Below are positions 17,140 through 24,672 of a stretch of 64,000 nt of DNA, one piece after another. This DNA comes from Desertivirga arenae (GTDB taxonomy: Bacteria; Bacteroidota; Bacteroidia; Sphingobacteriales; Sphingobacteriaceae): the NCBI RefSeq assembly GCF_017355785.1, contig NZ_JAFEWE010000014.1, forward strand, positions 1 through 64,000, read 5' to 3'. The notes beneath the pieces were generated by a model, which saw only the letters and a program-made list of their open reading frames with translations, was not told where the DNA came from and did not search any database. The position numbers and the translations under genes were made by a program. Within the stretch, counting starts at the first letter, position 1, and the number at the start of each line of letters is the position of its first letter.

Positions 17140-17158
17140 TATCTCTGCTTAAGAGATA
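17140..17158. promoter_or_regulatory. Inverted repeat in the MFS/AraC divergent region
   Basis: TATCTCT (17140-17146) and AGAGATA (17152-17158) form a perfect 7-bp inverted repeat with a 5-nt spacer. It sits 88 nt upstream of both the MFS start and the AraC start, so it is a candidate operator. Confidence 0.45.
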
Positions 17159-17246
17159 ATAAAGGATGAAATAAGGATACAAATCGAACACTGTTTCTTG
17201 TTATTGTGGTTTAACAAAAAGACCTTGTAGTATTTTTATAACCTGC

Positions 17247-18134
17247 ATGAAAAAGAAAATTGACCGGTTCGAAGGGCTTTACGGACAAACGGGTAGAGAG
17301 ATTATTCAATCTCCCCTGTATTCTGAAAGGTTAGAGGCTCGTAGTCATAGTTTCAATTGGGAGATACGTCCTCATATTCATCCTGCACGCTTGCAAATTT
17401 TCTTTATTGAGAGTGGTGAATTTGAATACCAGGAGGTTGATCGTAAAAGGATTATACAGTCTCCATGTTTAATACTCATTCCGGCTGCCGTGCTTCACGG
17501 CTTTATTTTCAATCTCTCTAACAAAGGCCGTATTTTAAGTATTTCTAATACCTTAACAGATGACCTTTTTCCTGAAAGAGAGATACTGGTACCTGTATTA
17601 AGCTCGCCCCTATGTATTACTTCATTTACTTCAAAATGGAACTTTGAAAGGATAGGTTCTTTAATTGAAGCAATTGACGAAGAGCTCTTTGGCGATCAAA
17701 TGGAAAGGCAACTAATGCTGCATATAAACCTCCAGCAATTATTCCTGGTCATATACCGTCTGTGGCTGACGGTACAAGACAAAGAGTTGAAAAACGATCA
17801 GTTGGCCCTTAAACATTTCCGTAAGTTTCAGCTTTTGATACGTGAAAAAGAAGGTAAAACAAGTGTCGCCCAACTAGCAAAGGAAATGGGTGTATCTAAA
17901 GTACACCTTAACCGGATCTGTAATGAAGTGACCGGGAAATCAGCCGGAGAGCTGATACATAGTTATATTTTAGAAGAAGCAAAAAAGTATCTTAATTATA
18001 CATCCTATAATGTTTCAGAGATAGCCTACCTGTTAGGTTTTGAATATCCTAACTACTTCGCTCGCTTTATGAAAAAGTATACTGGCTTGTCTCCGGTTGC
18101 ATTTCGGGAAAAGCAGGGCTCAAGCAAATCTTAG
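17247..18134 (+). CDS. AraC-family transcriptional regulator, 295 aa
   Basis: The N-terminal cupin sensor (residues 30-110) has the metal/ligand-type histidine cluster IRPHIHPARLQIFFIESGEF. The C-terminal AraC DNA-binding domain (about 195-290) shows TSVAQLAKEMGVSKVHLNRI and YNVSEIAYLLGFEYPNYFAR, ending MKKYTGLSPVAFRE. The histidine-rich start resembles 4-hydroxybenzoate-catabolism type (PobA-like) regulators. It is divergent from the MFS exporter and probably regulates it. The 18135-18441 gap after it has no gene but holds the promoter of the pectin operon. Confidence 0.9.
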   Translation: MKKKIDRFEGLYGQTGREIIQSPLYSERLEARSHSFNWEIRPHIHPARLQIFFIESGEFEYQEVDRKRIIQSPCLILIPAAVLHGFIFNLSNKGRILSISNTLTDDLFPEREILVPVLSSPLCITSFTSKWNFERIGSLIEAIDEELFGDQMERQLMLHINLQQLFLVIYRLWLTVQDKELKNDQLALKHFRKFQLLIREKEGKTSVAQLAKEMGVSKVHLNRICNEVTGKSAGELIHSYILEEAKKYLNYTSYNVSEIAYLLGFEYPNYFARFMKKYTGLSPVAFREKQGSSKS

Positions 18135-18277
18135 CAGATAGAAGAATGCCAGTATTACCTGGTGCCTTATTACAAAATAAGGGGTTGGAGGTTGACCTTG
18201 CACTACCCTGAGAAAAGCTACATAGTGGGGATTATAAACTGAATGGATTATTTGTCCCCCGAACAGGATTCAGCAGG

Positions 18278-18308
18278 TTGCCGTTGAGATTCACGCAACG
18301 TATCTTTG
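18278..18308 (+). promoter_or_regulatory. Bacteroidota-type promoter of the glycoside hydrolase operon
   Basis: TTG (18278-18280), a 20-nt spacer and TATCTTTG (18301-18308) fit the -33/-7 consensus of Bacteroidota primary sigma factor. The expected leader before the ATG at 18442 is about 125 nt, long enough to hold post-transcriptional control. Confidence 0.55.
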
Positions 18309-18441
18309 TCCAAATTAACCATTTGTCCATCATTAACCAATTCTTTGACGCAAATAAGACGCGATAGGCTATTGTAAAGCTGGGGTACCGGATAATAAAA
18401 AGGATAGCTTTAAAGGAAATATAAACAACAATAGAACTCGG

Positions 18442-20037
18442 ATGAGAAGATTATTATCCATACTTCTTTTATCAATTATTGTAGAATCGACCTATGGTCA
18501 GGTATTGAAGAGTAATGACTACAAAAAATACGTAGACGAATTCAATAAGAACGATAATGAACTTTACAAACTCGGCGATTTTCCTAATGAGAAAGCCTGG
18601 GGATTTTTGGAAAAGAATATTCCCTTGTTTGACTGTCCGGACAAACAACTGGAAAAGACTTACTATTTCAGATGGTGGACCTACCGCAAGCATATACGCA
18701 ACACCCCTGAAGGTCATATTATCACTGAATTCCTTCCAAATGTTAACTGGGCAGGTAAATATAATTCAATTGCTTGTGCCGCTGCTCTCCATTTCATGGA
18801 AGGACGCTGGTTGCAGGAAACCAGTTATTTCGAGGAGTATGCCAGGTTTTGGTTAAAAGGTAGCGGTGCAAAAACAGCGCGGGGCTATTCATTTTGGATA
18901 GCTAATGCCTTGGAGAATTATACGAACGTTCATCCGAATGACGCCCTCTTGGCTGAATTGTTCCCATATCTGGAACAAAATTTCAGCTTATGGGAGAAAG
19001 AACATCGCGATTCTACCGGATTTTTTTGGCAAACAGATAATAAAGATGGAATGGAAATATCCATTTCCGGAGAATATCCCGGCAGTAAGACGAAAGGTTA
19101 TCGGGCAACAATAAACAGCTACATGTTTGCCGAGGCAGAGGCCCTGAAAAATTTGGCTGTTAAGCTGGGTGATGCTGAAAAAGCCAAATACTACGGGAAT
19201 AAGGCTGATACTATTAAAAATAATGTCAACAATAGGTTATGGGATCAACAGGCTTCCTTTTATAAAGTTATTCCATGGGGTAGCAAAAACCTGTTCTTTT
19301 CCGATGCCATCGAATTGCATGGTTACACCCCCTGGTATTTTAATATCCCTCCTGCAAACTATTCGGCAGCCTGGAAATATTTGATGGACTCGAAATTCTT
19401 CTATGCTAAGTATGGGCCTACTACGGCGGCACAAAATCATCCTAAATTTAAGATATCCTATGAGGGACACGAGTGCCAATGGAACGGGCCTAGCTGGCCA
19501 TTTTCAACATCAATAACTCTTACCGCATTAGCAAACGTGCTGAATAACTACCAGCAGAAATATGTATCGGCAGGCGACTATTACAAGCTATTAAGTAACT
19601 ATAGTCAGTCTCACCAGATTACCTTTCCTGATGGGCGTACCATGCCCTGGATTGATGAAAACATTAATCCTTATACTGGTGATTGGATTTCAAGGACGAG
19701 ACTGAAAACCTGGGAGAACGGCACCTGGAGCAAGGGAAAAGGTGGTGAAGAACGTGGCAAAGATTACAACCATTCAACCTTCAATGATCTGATCATTTCA
19801 GGGCTCATCGGAGTGCGTCCCACTTCTGCAAACGAACTTGTAATCAATCCTCTGGTTCCAATTGAGCAATGGGATTATTATGGGCTTGATCATCTTTCCT
19901 ACAAAGGAAAAAACATAAGTATTTATTACGACAAAACAGGGAAACATTATAACAAGAAAAAAGGATATGTTATTTCTGTTGATGGTATGGTGGTGCATAC
20001 GTCTAAAATGCCACAAAACGTTAAAATTAAATTATGA
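18442..20037 (+). CDS. Secreted six-hairpin glycoside hydrolase (MGH1/GH63-like), 531 aa
   Basis: A signal peptide (MRRLLSILLLSIIVESTYGQ) precedes a predicted (alpha/alpha)6 barrel. Motifs of the mannosylglycerate-hydrolase-like/GH63-like clan are visible: FRWWTYRKHI, ATINSYMFAEAEALKNLAVK, LFFSDAIELHGYTPWYFNIP, CQWNGPSWPFSTSITLTALA. A C-terminal beta domain (residues 455-531) follows, as in trehalase/GH65-like enzymes. It likely trims a side chain or end of a plant polysaccharide. The GH28 gene overlaps its stop by 4 nt, so the two are translationally coupled and pectin-related action is inferred. Exact specificity is unknown. Confidence 0.8.
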   Translation: MRRLLSILLLSIIVESTYGQVLKSNDYKKYVDEFNKNDNELYKLGDFPNEKAWGFLEKNIPLFDCPDKQLEKTYYFRWWTYRKHIRNTPEGHIITEFLPNVNWAGKYNSIACAAALHFMEGRWLQETSYFEEYARFWLKGSGAKTARGYSFWIANALENYTNVHPNDALLAELFPYLEQNFSLWEKEHRDSTGFFWQTDNKDGMEISISGEYPGSKTKGYRATINSYMFAEAEALKNLAVKLGDAEKAKYYGNKADTIKNNVNNRLWDQQASFYKVIPWGSKNLFFSDAIELHGYTPWYFNIPPANYSAAWKYLMDSKFFYAKYGPTTAAQNHPKFKISYEGHECQWNGPSWPFSTSITLTALANVLNNYQQKYVSAGDYYKLLSNYSQSHQITFPDGRTMPWIDENINPYTGDWISRTRLKTWENGTWSKGKGGEERGKDYNHSTFNDLIISGLIGVRPTSANELVINPLVPIEQWDYYGLDHLSYKGKNISIYYDKTGKHYNKKKGYVISVDGMVVHTSKMPQNVKIKL

Positions 20038-21392
20038 AACACACACTCGTTTGCACGATCTTATTTTGTTACTCCATAGTTGTTTCAGTTGCTAAAGACA
20101 TTCCAAGTACCAAAATAAAGGTACAGGCACCCTTTGGTGTACGCACCATAAAAGTTCCTGATTTCAGCAGAAGCAAAGAATTTAAGATTACCGACTTTGG
20201 AGCTGTATCGGGAAACAAAGCGAGCATTTCCCAGGCAATTGCCAAAGCGATTGACCATGCAAACAAAACTGGAGGAGGAGTAGTGGTGGTGCCTCCTGGA
20301 GAATGGCTTACAGGAAAAGTTCATCTTAAAAGCAATGTTAACCTGCACCTTAGTAAAGATGCTGTTCTTCTCTTTTCTGAAGACCCTGCAGATTACTTGC
20401 CTGCCGTTCCCAGCACATGGGAAGGAATGGAGTGTTATAACTACTCACCCCTTATCTATGCCTACAAATGTAAAAATGTAGCTATCACTGGCGAGGGGAA
20501 AATTAAAGCCCAAATGGACGTATGGAAAACGTGGTTTACTCGTCCTAAAGCTCATATGGAAAGTATTAAGCGATTGTATAATCTGGCACAAGCTTATGCA
20601 CCGGTAACGGAAAGGCAGATGGTAAATGATACTGCCCATCTTAGGCCACAATTTGTACAGTTTAACCGGTGTGAGAATGTCTTGATAGAAGGTATTACTA
20701 TTACTAACAGCCCCTTTTGGACAATTCATCCTTATCTTTCAAACAATGTAGTGATCCGAAAAGTGAACGTATATGCTCATGGCCATAATAATGATGGCGT
20801 TGATCCCGAGATGAGTCAGAATGTTCTTATTGAGGATTGTATTTTTGATCAGGGTGATGATGCCATAGCTATAAAATCGGGTCGGAATCCTGAGGGTTGG
20901 AGATTAAAGACCCCTTCAAAGAACGTTATTATTCGAAATTGCACCGTAAAAAATGGGCACCAATTGATAGCTCTGGGAAGCGAGTTGTCGGGCGGTATTG
21001 AAAATGTGTTCGTCGATAACTGTACTGTTCTTGATGGTGCAAAGCTTAATCATCTTTTATTTATTAAAACCAACGAGCGGATGGGTGGATATGTTAAAAA
21101 TATCCATTTTACCAATATAACTTCAGGAAAAATTGATTTAGGGATAGTAGGAATTGAGACGGATGTTCTTTATCAATGGCGCACGCTCGTACCTACCGTG
21201 GTTCGCCGCTTAACGCCGATTCAGGATATTTACCTTGAAAATGTAAAGGCAACAAATGTGAAGTTTATATCCAGGATTATAGGCCAAAAGGAGCTGCCTG
21301 TGAAAAACGTTTCTTTAAGAAATGTAAAAGCTGAATCTGTTACAGAGAAACAGCATATTCACGAAAATGCAGTTGGGTTGAAGTTGGAGTAA
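20034..21392 (+). CDS. GH28 family polygalacturonase-like enzyme, 452 aa
   Basis: A right-handed parallel beta-helix enzyme that hydrolyses alpha-1,4-galacturonosyl bonds in pectin; a signal peptide (MKHTLVCTILFCYSIVVSVA) sends it to the periplasm. Catalytic aspartates are present in NNDGVDPEMS and GDDAIAIKSG. The usual G-H-G is GHQ here, in NGHQLIALGSE, and the usual R-x-K is F-I-K (LLFIKTNERMGG), so the substrate-binding arginine appears replaced. This suggests an exo-acting or altered-specificity subfamily. The gene overlaps the upstream hydrolase (ATGA). No SusC/SusD pair is next to it. Confidence 0.88.
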   Translation: MKHTLVCTILFCYSIVVSVAKDIPSTKIKVQAPFGVRTIKVPDFSRSKEFKITDFGAVSGNKASISQAIAKAIDHANKTGGGVVVVPPGEWLTGKVHLKSNVNLHLSKDAVLLFSEDPADYLPAVPSTWEGMECYNYSPLIYAYKCKNVAITGEGKIKAQMDVWKTWFTRPKAHMESIKRLYNLAQAYAPVTERQMVNDTAHLRPQFVQFNRCENVLIEGITITNSPFWTIHPYLSNNVVIRKVNVYAHGHNNDGVDPEMSQNVLIEDCIFDQGDDAIAIKSGRNPEGWRLKTPSKNVIIRNCTVKNGHQLIALGSELSGGIENVFVDNCTVLDGAKLNHLLFIKTNERMGGYVKNIHFTNITSGKIDLGIVGIETDVLYQWRTLVPTVVRRLTPIQDIYLENVKATNVKFISRIIGQKELPVKNVSLRNVKAESVTEKQHIHENAVGLKLE

Positions 21393-21413
21393 GAACTTAT
21401 TGGTGTTGACGCA

Positions 21414-21746
21414 TTATTTCCCAATCCTCCAATAGAACAACCCCAACATAGCTTTCTCGATCACTCCATTCACTTTCGCTGCGCAAATACCAGGGCCTGT
21501 TTGTGTAGGCTTTCCATTACTATTAAAATCAGTCGTGGTGATTAAATAGTATAGCAAATCATCTACTTGATTGTATCCGTTTTCTCGGAATTCAAAATTC
21601 AACGAAGATGAAGAACAACCCTCTGAGCTCCTGGGTGCATAGGAATAAATATCCATTTTCCTCCTATTGTCCAAAAGGTGGTATTGCCCTGTTGATGTTA
21701 GTTTTATAATTTCAATCAGCAAAAAAAAGCGCGATAGGTTTAACAC
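21414..21746 (-). CDS. Hypothetical small protein, 110 aa (doubtful)
   Basis: A reverse frame after the pectin operon. The middle (LNFEFRENGYNQVDDLLYYL, TTDFNSNGKPTQTGPGICAA) has a protein-like composition, but I recognise no family, and the N-terminus is not a convincing signal. It could be the remnant of a longer secreted protein. It would be convergent with the GH28 gene. Confidence 0.3.
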   Translation of the reverse strand: MLNLSRFFLLIEIIKLTSTGQYHLLDNRRKMDIYSYAPRSSEGCSSSSLNFEFRENGYNQVDDLLYYLITTTDFNSNGKPTQTGPGICAAKVNGVIEKAMLGLFYWRIGK

Positions 21747-21815
21747 GCCAGCACATACATAAGTGTCAGAATGCTAAACTTATCAGCTAATTCAAATTTT
21801 CTACTGGTGTTTCGC

Positions 21816-22568
21816 TTACCTCATTCCACCAGAGACTGCCAGTTTTTCGCCAGTGATCCAGGAAGCGTTGTCACTTGCAAGAAAGGCGACTGCAGGTGCA
21901 ATTTCACTTGGTTTTCCAAACCTTCCCATTGGTATAGCGGCAATCATTCCTTTTTCAATGTCGGTGCCCTCTAGTCCCAGGGCCCGGGAACCTTCAGTAT
22001 CTGTTGGTCCGGGTGCAATTGTGTTAACGCGAATATTCCGGCCTACCAGTTCTCTTGATAAAGATACAGTCAGCGCGTTCAAAGCAGCCTTTGATGAAGC
22101 ATAAACGCTAGCATATGGACCTGGATTTTGTCCTCCCACAGAACTAATATTGACTATACTACCCCCGGTTCCCGGAAAATATTTCAGTGCCTCCCGTATA
22201 GTAAGTAAAGGACCTAATACATTGACGCCGTACTGCTGCATAAAATTCTCTGGAGAAACAGTCTCTATTGGTCCAAACGTTGCAATACCCGCATTATTAA
22301 CTAACACGTCAACCTTTCCATATAAATCTTTTACTTGCCTAAATAGGTTTACAATGTCTTCGCTTTTAGATACATCCGCTTTAATTGAAGTGGCTTGACC
22401 GGCGGCATTCTGAATTTCTTTAACTACACATTCTGCATCAGCACTAGCCAAATTATAGTTAACAACGGTTTTAGCACCACATAAAGCAAGTTCTTTAGCA
22501 ATAGCAGCGCCTATCCCTTTTGAACCGCCCGTGACGATGGCAACTTTTTCATTTAAATCAATTTTCAT
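21816..22568 (-). CDS. Short-chain dehydrogenase/reductase, 250 aa
   Basis: A classical SDR: TGGSKGIG cofactor loop, NNAG, catalytic SSVGG and YASSK, and the C-terminal substrate-loop end WITGEKLAVSGGMR. I place the start at the ATG at 22568, which gives MKIDLNEKVAIVTGG; the longer frame runs into the divergent regulator. It is divergent from an HxlR-type regulator, with tandem TTTCC repeats between them. This arrangement is common for redox- or electrophile-induced reductases. The substrate is unknown. Confidence 0.9.
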   Translation of the reverse strand: MKIDLNEKVAIVTGGSKGIGAAIAKELALCGAKTVVNYNLASADAECVVKEIQNAAGQATSIKADVSKSEDIVNLFRQVKDLYGKVDVLVNNAGIATFGPIETVSPENFMQQYGVNVLGPLLTIREALKYFPGTGGSIVNISSVGGQNPGPYASVYASSKAALNALTVSLSRELVGRNIRVNTIAPGPTDTEGSRALGLEGTDIEKGMIAAIPMGRFGKPSEIAPAVAFLASDNASWITGEKLAVSGGMR

Positions 22569-22620
22569 ATCAATTATTTTAAAGGCAAATGTATATTCGC
22601 GTACTTTACGATGTATATGA

Positions 22621-22649
22621 GTTTCCTTTTGGAAAGTGGTTTCCTTTGG
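22621..22649. promoter_or_regulatory. Tandem operator-like repeats between SDR and HxlR genes
   Basis: GTTTCCTTTTGG (22621-22632) is repeated as GTTTCCTTTGG (22639-22649), an 18-nt period. The first copy extends to the palindrome TTTCC-TTTT-GGAAA (22622-22635). It is a candidate HxlR binding region, immediately before the HxlR start at 22673. Confidence 0.45.
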
Positions 22650-22672
22650 TATACTAACTAAACAGACGTTGA

Positions 22673-23047
22673 ATGAAAAAGAAATTGTTTGTTGATCAAA
22701 AGCCGCTGCAGTGTCCAAGTCAGCTTAAAGCTATTCATGATACAATGGATATCTTGAGTGGAAAATGGAAGATTACAATTATTGCTTGCTTAAATTTTGG
22801 GACGAAACGTTTCATGGACCTCCAACGAGAAGTAGAAGGTATCGGTTCTAAAATGTTATCTAAAGAACTGCAGGAGTTAGAAGTGAATGGCCTTATTAGC
22901 CGCACTGTGTTAAACACTAAGCCGGTAACTGTAGAATATGCCGTAACTGAATATGGACAAACTCTAAGGCCAATACTTTGGGAGATGGCTAATTGGGGAC
23001 AAAACCACAGGAGTAAAGTGAAATCGGCATTTAAAGTTCCGGTTTAA
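22673..23047 (+). CDS. HxlR-family winged-HTH transcriptional regulator, 124 aa
   Basis: A compact dimeric repressor/activator. The family core is clear: CPSQLKAIHDTMDILSGKWK, FGTKRFMDLQREVEGIGSKM, LSKELQELEVNGLISRTV and YAVTEYGQTLRPILWEMANW. A single Cys (Cys16 region, PLQCPSQ) sits where redox-sensing HxlR members carry their reactive cysteine. It is divergent from the SDR and likely controls it. The start is the ATG at 22673. Confidence 0.92.
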   Translation: MKKKLFVDQKPLQCPSQLKAIHDTMDILSGKWKITIIACLNFGTKRFMDLQREVEGIGSKMLSKELQELEVNGLISRTVLNTKPVTVEYAVTEYGQTLRPILWEMANWGQNHRSKVKSAFKVPV

Positions 23048-23055
23048 CCTCTTTT

Positions 23056-23340
23056 ATTATAGTTCATGCTGCTGAACCCTGGTCTACCAAAAGTATTGTT
23101 GATGGTAATTTGGTTACCTGTCAGAATCTGGCATCGGCAAAATTGGTAAGCAGAAAAATGATAGTGTTATTGGAAGCCAAATTAGAACATTCAGAACCGA
23201 TTATTCAAGCCGCATTTCTTCCGGGACATAAGTGTACGATGGCTTTTCTGCTCCGATCGTTTGGATTGGTACTAGCTGGGGATAATAGCAGCTTCAATTT
23301 TTTAGCCATTATGATAACCCTCCGTCTAAATGGTGCTTAA
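23056..23340 (+). pseudogene. DJ-1/PfpI (YajL/Hsp31-like) C-terminal remnant
   Basis: Directly after the HxlR gene, an open frame without a valid start reads IVHAAEPWSTKSIVDGNLVT, then CQNLASAKLVSRKMIVLL. This matches the C-terminal end of DJ-1/PfpI proteins (typical DGNLVTGQNPASA). After about 40 residues the match ends and the frame continues with unrelated sequence to a TAA at 23340. The catalytic cysteine half is absent. The rest of the 23048-23466 gap holds nothing else I can support. Confidence 0.5.
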
Positions 23341-23466
23341 AATCTCTAAACCCAAGGCCATGATGTGCTGATACTACCTGCTCAATAGAATACTTATTGA
23401 ACACGTCCTATAAATCTTAAGTCTAAAAATACTTGGTAACGAATATAGCTAACATGGTTTTCGGTA

Positions 23467-23880
23467 TTAGTGAGGGAGTTTGTCTTTAATCAACCCATAG
23501 AGATACGTGCCGACAAGTGCACCGATTACAACGATGATCATTGCAAGGTAGCCATAACCAATATTAACAAACATAGGACCGGGACAGGCTCCCGTTAAAG
23601 CCCAGCCGAGTCCGAATATCATGCCTCCGAAAAGATACCGCTGCCATCTTTTATCCTTATCCTGAAAAGTAATTAGATTGCCCTTACTATCTTTCAAGCG
23701 AAATTTTTTAATAAGTGCTACGGCTGTCACGCCGAGTATAACTGCCGTTCCAATGATTCCATACATATGGAACGCTTGAAAGCGGAACATCTCCTGAATT
23801 CGGTACCATGAAATTGCTTCAGACTTAGCCATGATCACGCCAAAGACCAATCCGGTTAGAATATATTTTAATCCTTTCAT
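23467..23880 (-). CDS. YeeE/YedE family protein, short partner (DUF6691-like), 137 aa
   Basis: An inner-membrane protein with four predicted helices, the smaller half of a two-gene YeeE/YedE sulfur transporter. The family signature is FGLGWALTGACPGPMFVNIG, containing the conserved Cys thought to relay thiosulfate in YeeE-type channels. The start is the ATG at 23880, since the open frame beyond begins at a GTG. It lies 9 nt after the larger partner, so they form an operon. The substrate is thiosulfate or related sulfur species by family. Confidence 0.88.
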   Translation of the reverse strand: MKGLKYILTGLVFGVIMAKSEAISWYRIQEMFRFQAFHMYGIIGTAVILGVTAVALIKKFRLKDSKGNLITFQDKDKRWQRYLFGGMIFGLGWALTGACPGPMFVNIGYGYLAMIIVVIGALVGTYLYGLIKDKLPH

Positions 23881-23889
23881 CTTCTTCAC

Positions 23890-24447
23890 TTAAAATAATA
23901 ATGGCAATAGTAAATGAGTCATTACCATTCCCCCTATAAAAAATCCGATCACAGCTATCAAAGAAGGAAGCTGCATATTGGAAAGGCCACTGATGGCATG
24001 CCCTGAGGTACATCCTCCTGCATACCGAGCTCCAAATCCCACCAGGGCACCTCCAATAAGTAGTACCAGTATTCCTTTCGGCGATGTCATCACTTCTGCT
24101 CCGAAAAGCTGCGATGGATTCAGTTCGCCGTCGAAAACTATTCCCAATCTTTTCAAATCTTCGATCGTGGCTGCAGACAGTCGAAGTGGCTCATTGTTTT
24201 GGAATAAGGTCGAGGCAACTACACCCCCTAGCACTGATCCAAAAAGGAAGAGCAAGTTCCATTTTTCGGTCTTCCAATCGAAGTTGAATAATTCTAGTCT
24301 TTTTCCCGCTCCGGCTATGGTACACATGGTGCTCAGGTTTGCCGATACACCGAATGATTTGCCAAAAAACAGGAGTAATACCATGATGAAAGCAATTGCT
24401 GCGCCCGATATATACCAGGGCCATGGCTGTCGAAGTAACTCAAGCAT
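23890..24447 (-). CDS. YeeE/YedE family sulfur transporter, larger partner, 185 aa
   Basis: An inner-membrane protein with about five helices. The conserved motif GFGARYAGGCTSGHAISGLS carries the Cys of YeeE/YedE proteins, which move thiosulfate or sulfide-level sulfur across the membrane. A second Cys (LSTMCTIAGAGKR) lies in the N-terminal half. It is the first gene of a two-gene leftward operon with the short partner. The pair is common in Bacteroidota, often near sulfur-detoxifying enzymes; none is seen nearby here. Confidence 0.88.
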   Translation of the reverse strand: MLELLRQPWPWYISGAAIAFIMVLLLFFGKSFGVSANLSTMCTIAGAGKRLELFNFDWKTEKWNLLFLFGSVLGGVVASTLFQNNEPLRLSAATIEDLKRLGIVFDGELNPSQLFGAEVMTSPKGILVLLIGGALVGFGARYAGGCTSGHAISGLSNMQLPSLIAVIGFFIGGMVMTHLLLPLLF

Positions 24448-24672
24448 AAGTTGCTGTTATAAGTTGATTGTTGAGAATTTTAAGTTAAACTATTGCACTG
24501 GAACAAACATAGGGGCTATTTTCAAATATTCCTGATTCTTTCAGCGCATTATACTCGCCTTTATAACTATGAGCTTATCATAACCCGGAGTATTGTTACC
24601 TCAGCTCCCTCATCCAAAAATCGCGTTAGCATACCCTAGTTTACAAAAAATGTATATTTTAGGGGGCGCACT

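Noticed and set aside
18442-21392. Full polysaccharide utilisation locus with SusC/SusD
   Set aside because: No SusD-like gene exists in the window, and the TonB-type receptors are far from the GH28 genes.
23978-24535. 185-aa plus-strand frame opposite the larger YeeE/YedE gene
   Set aside because: It mirrors the length of the YeeE/YedE gene but lacks motifs and is Pro/Ser-rich. The reverse frame has clear YeeE/YedE motifs.
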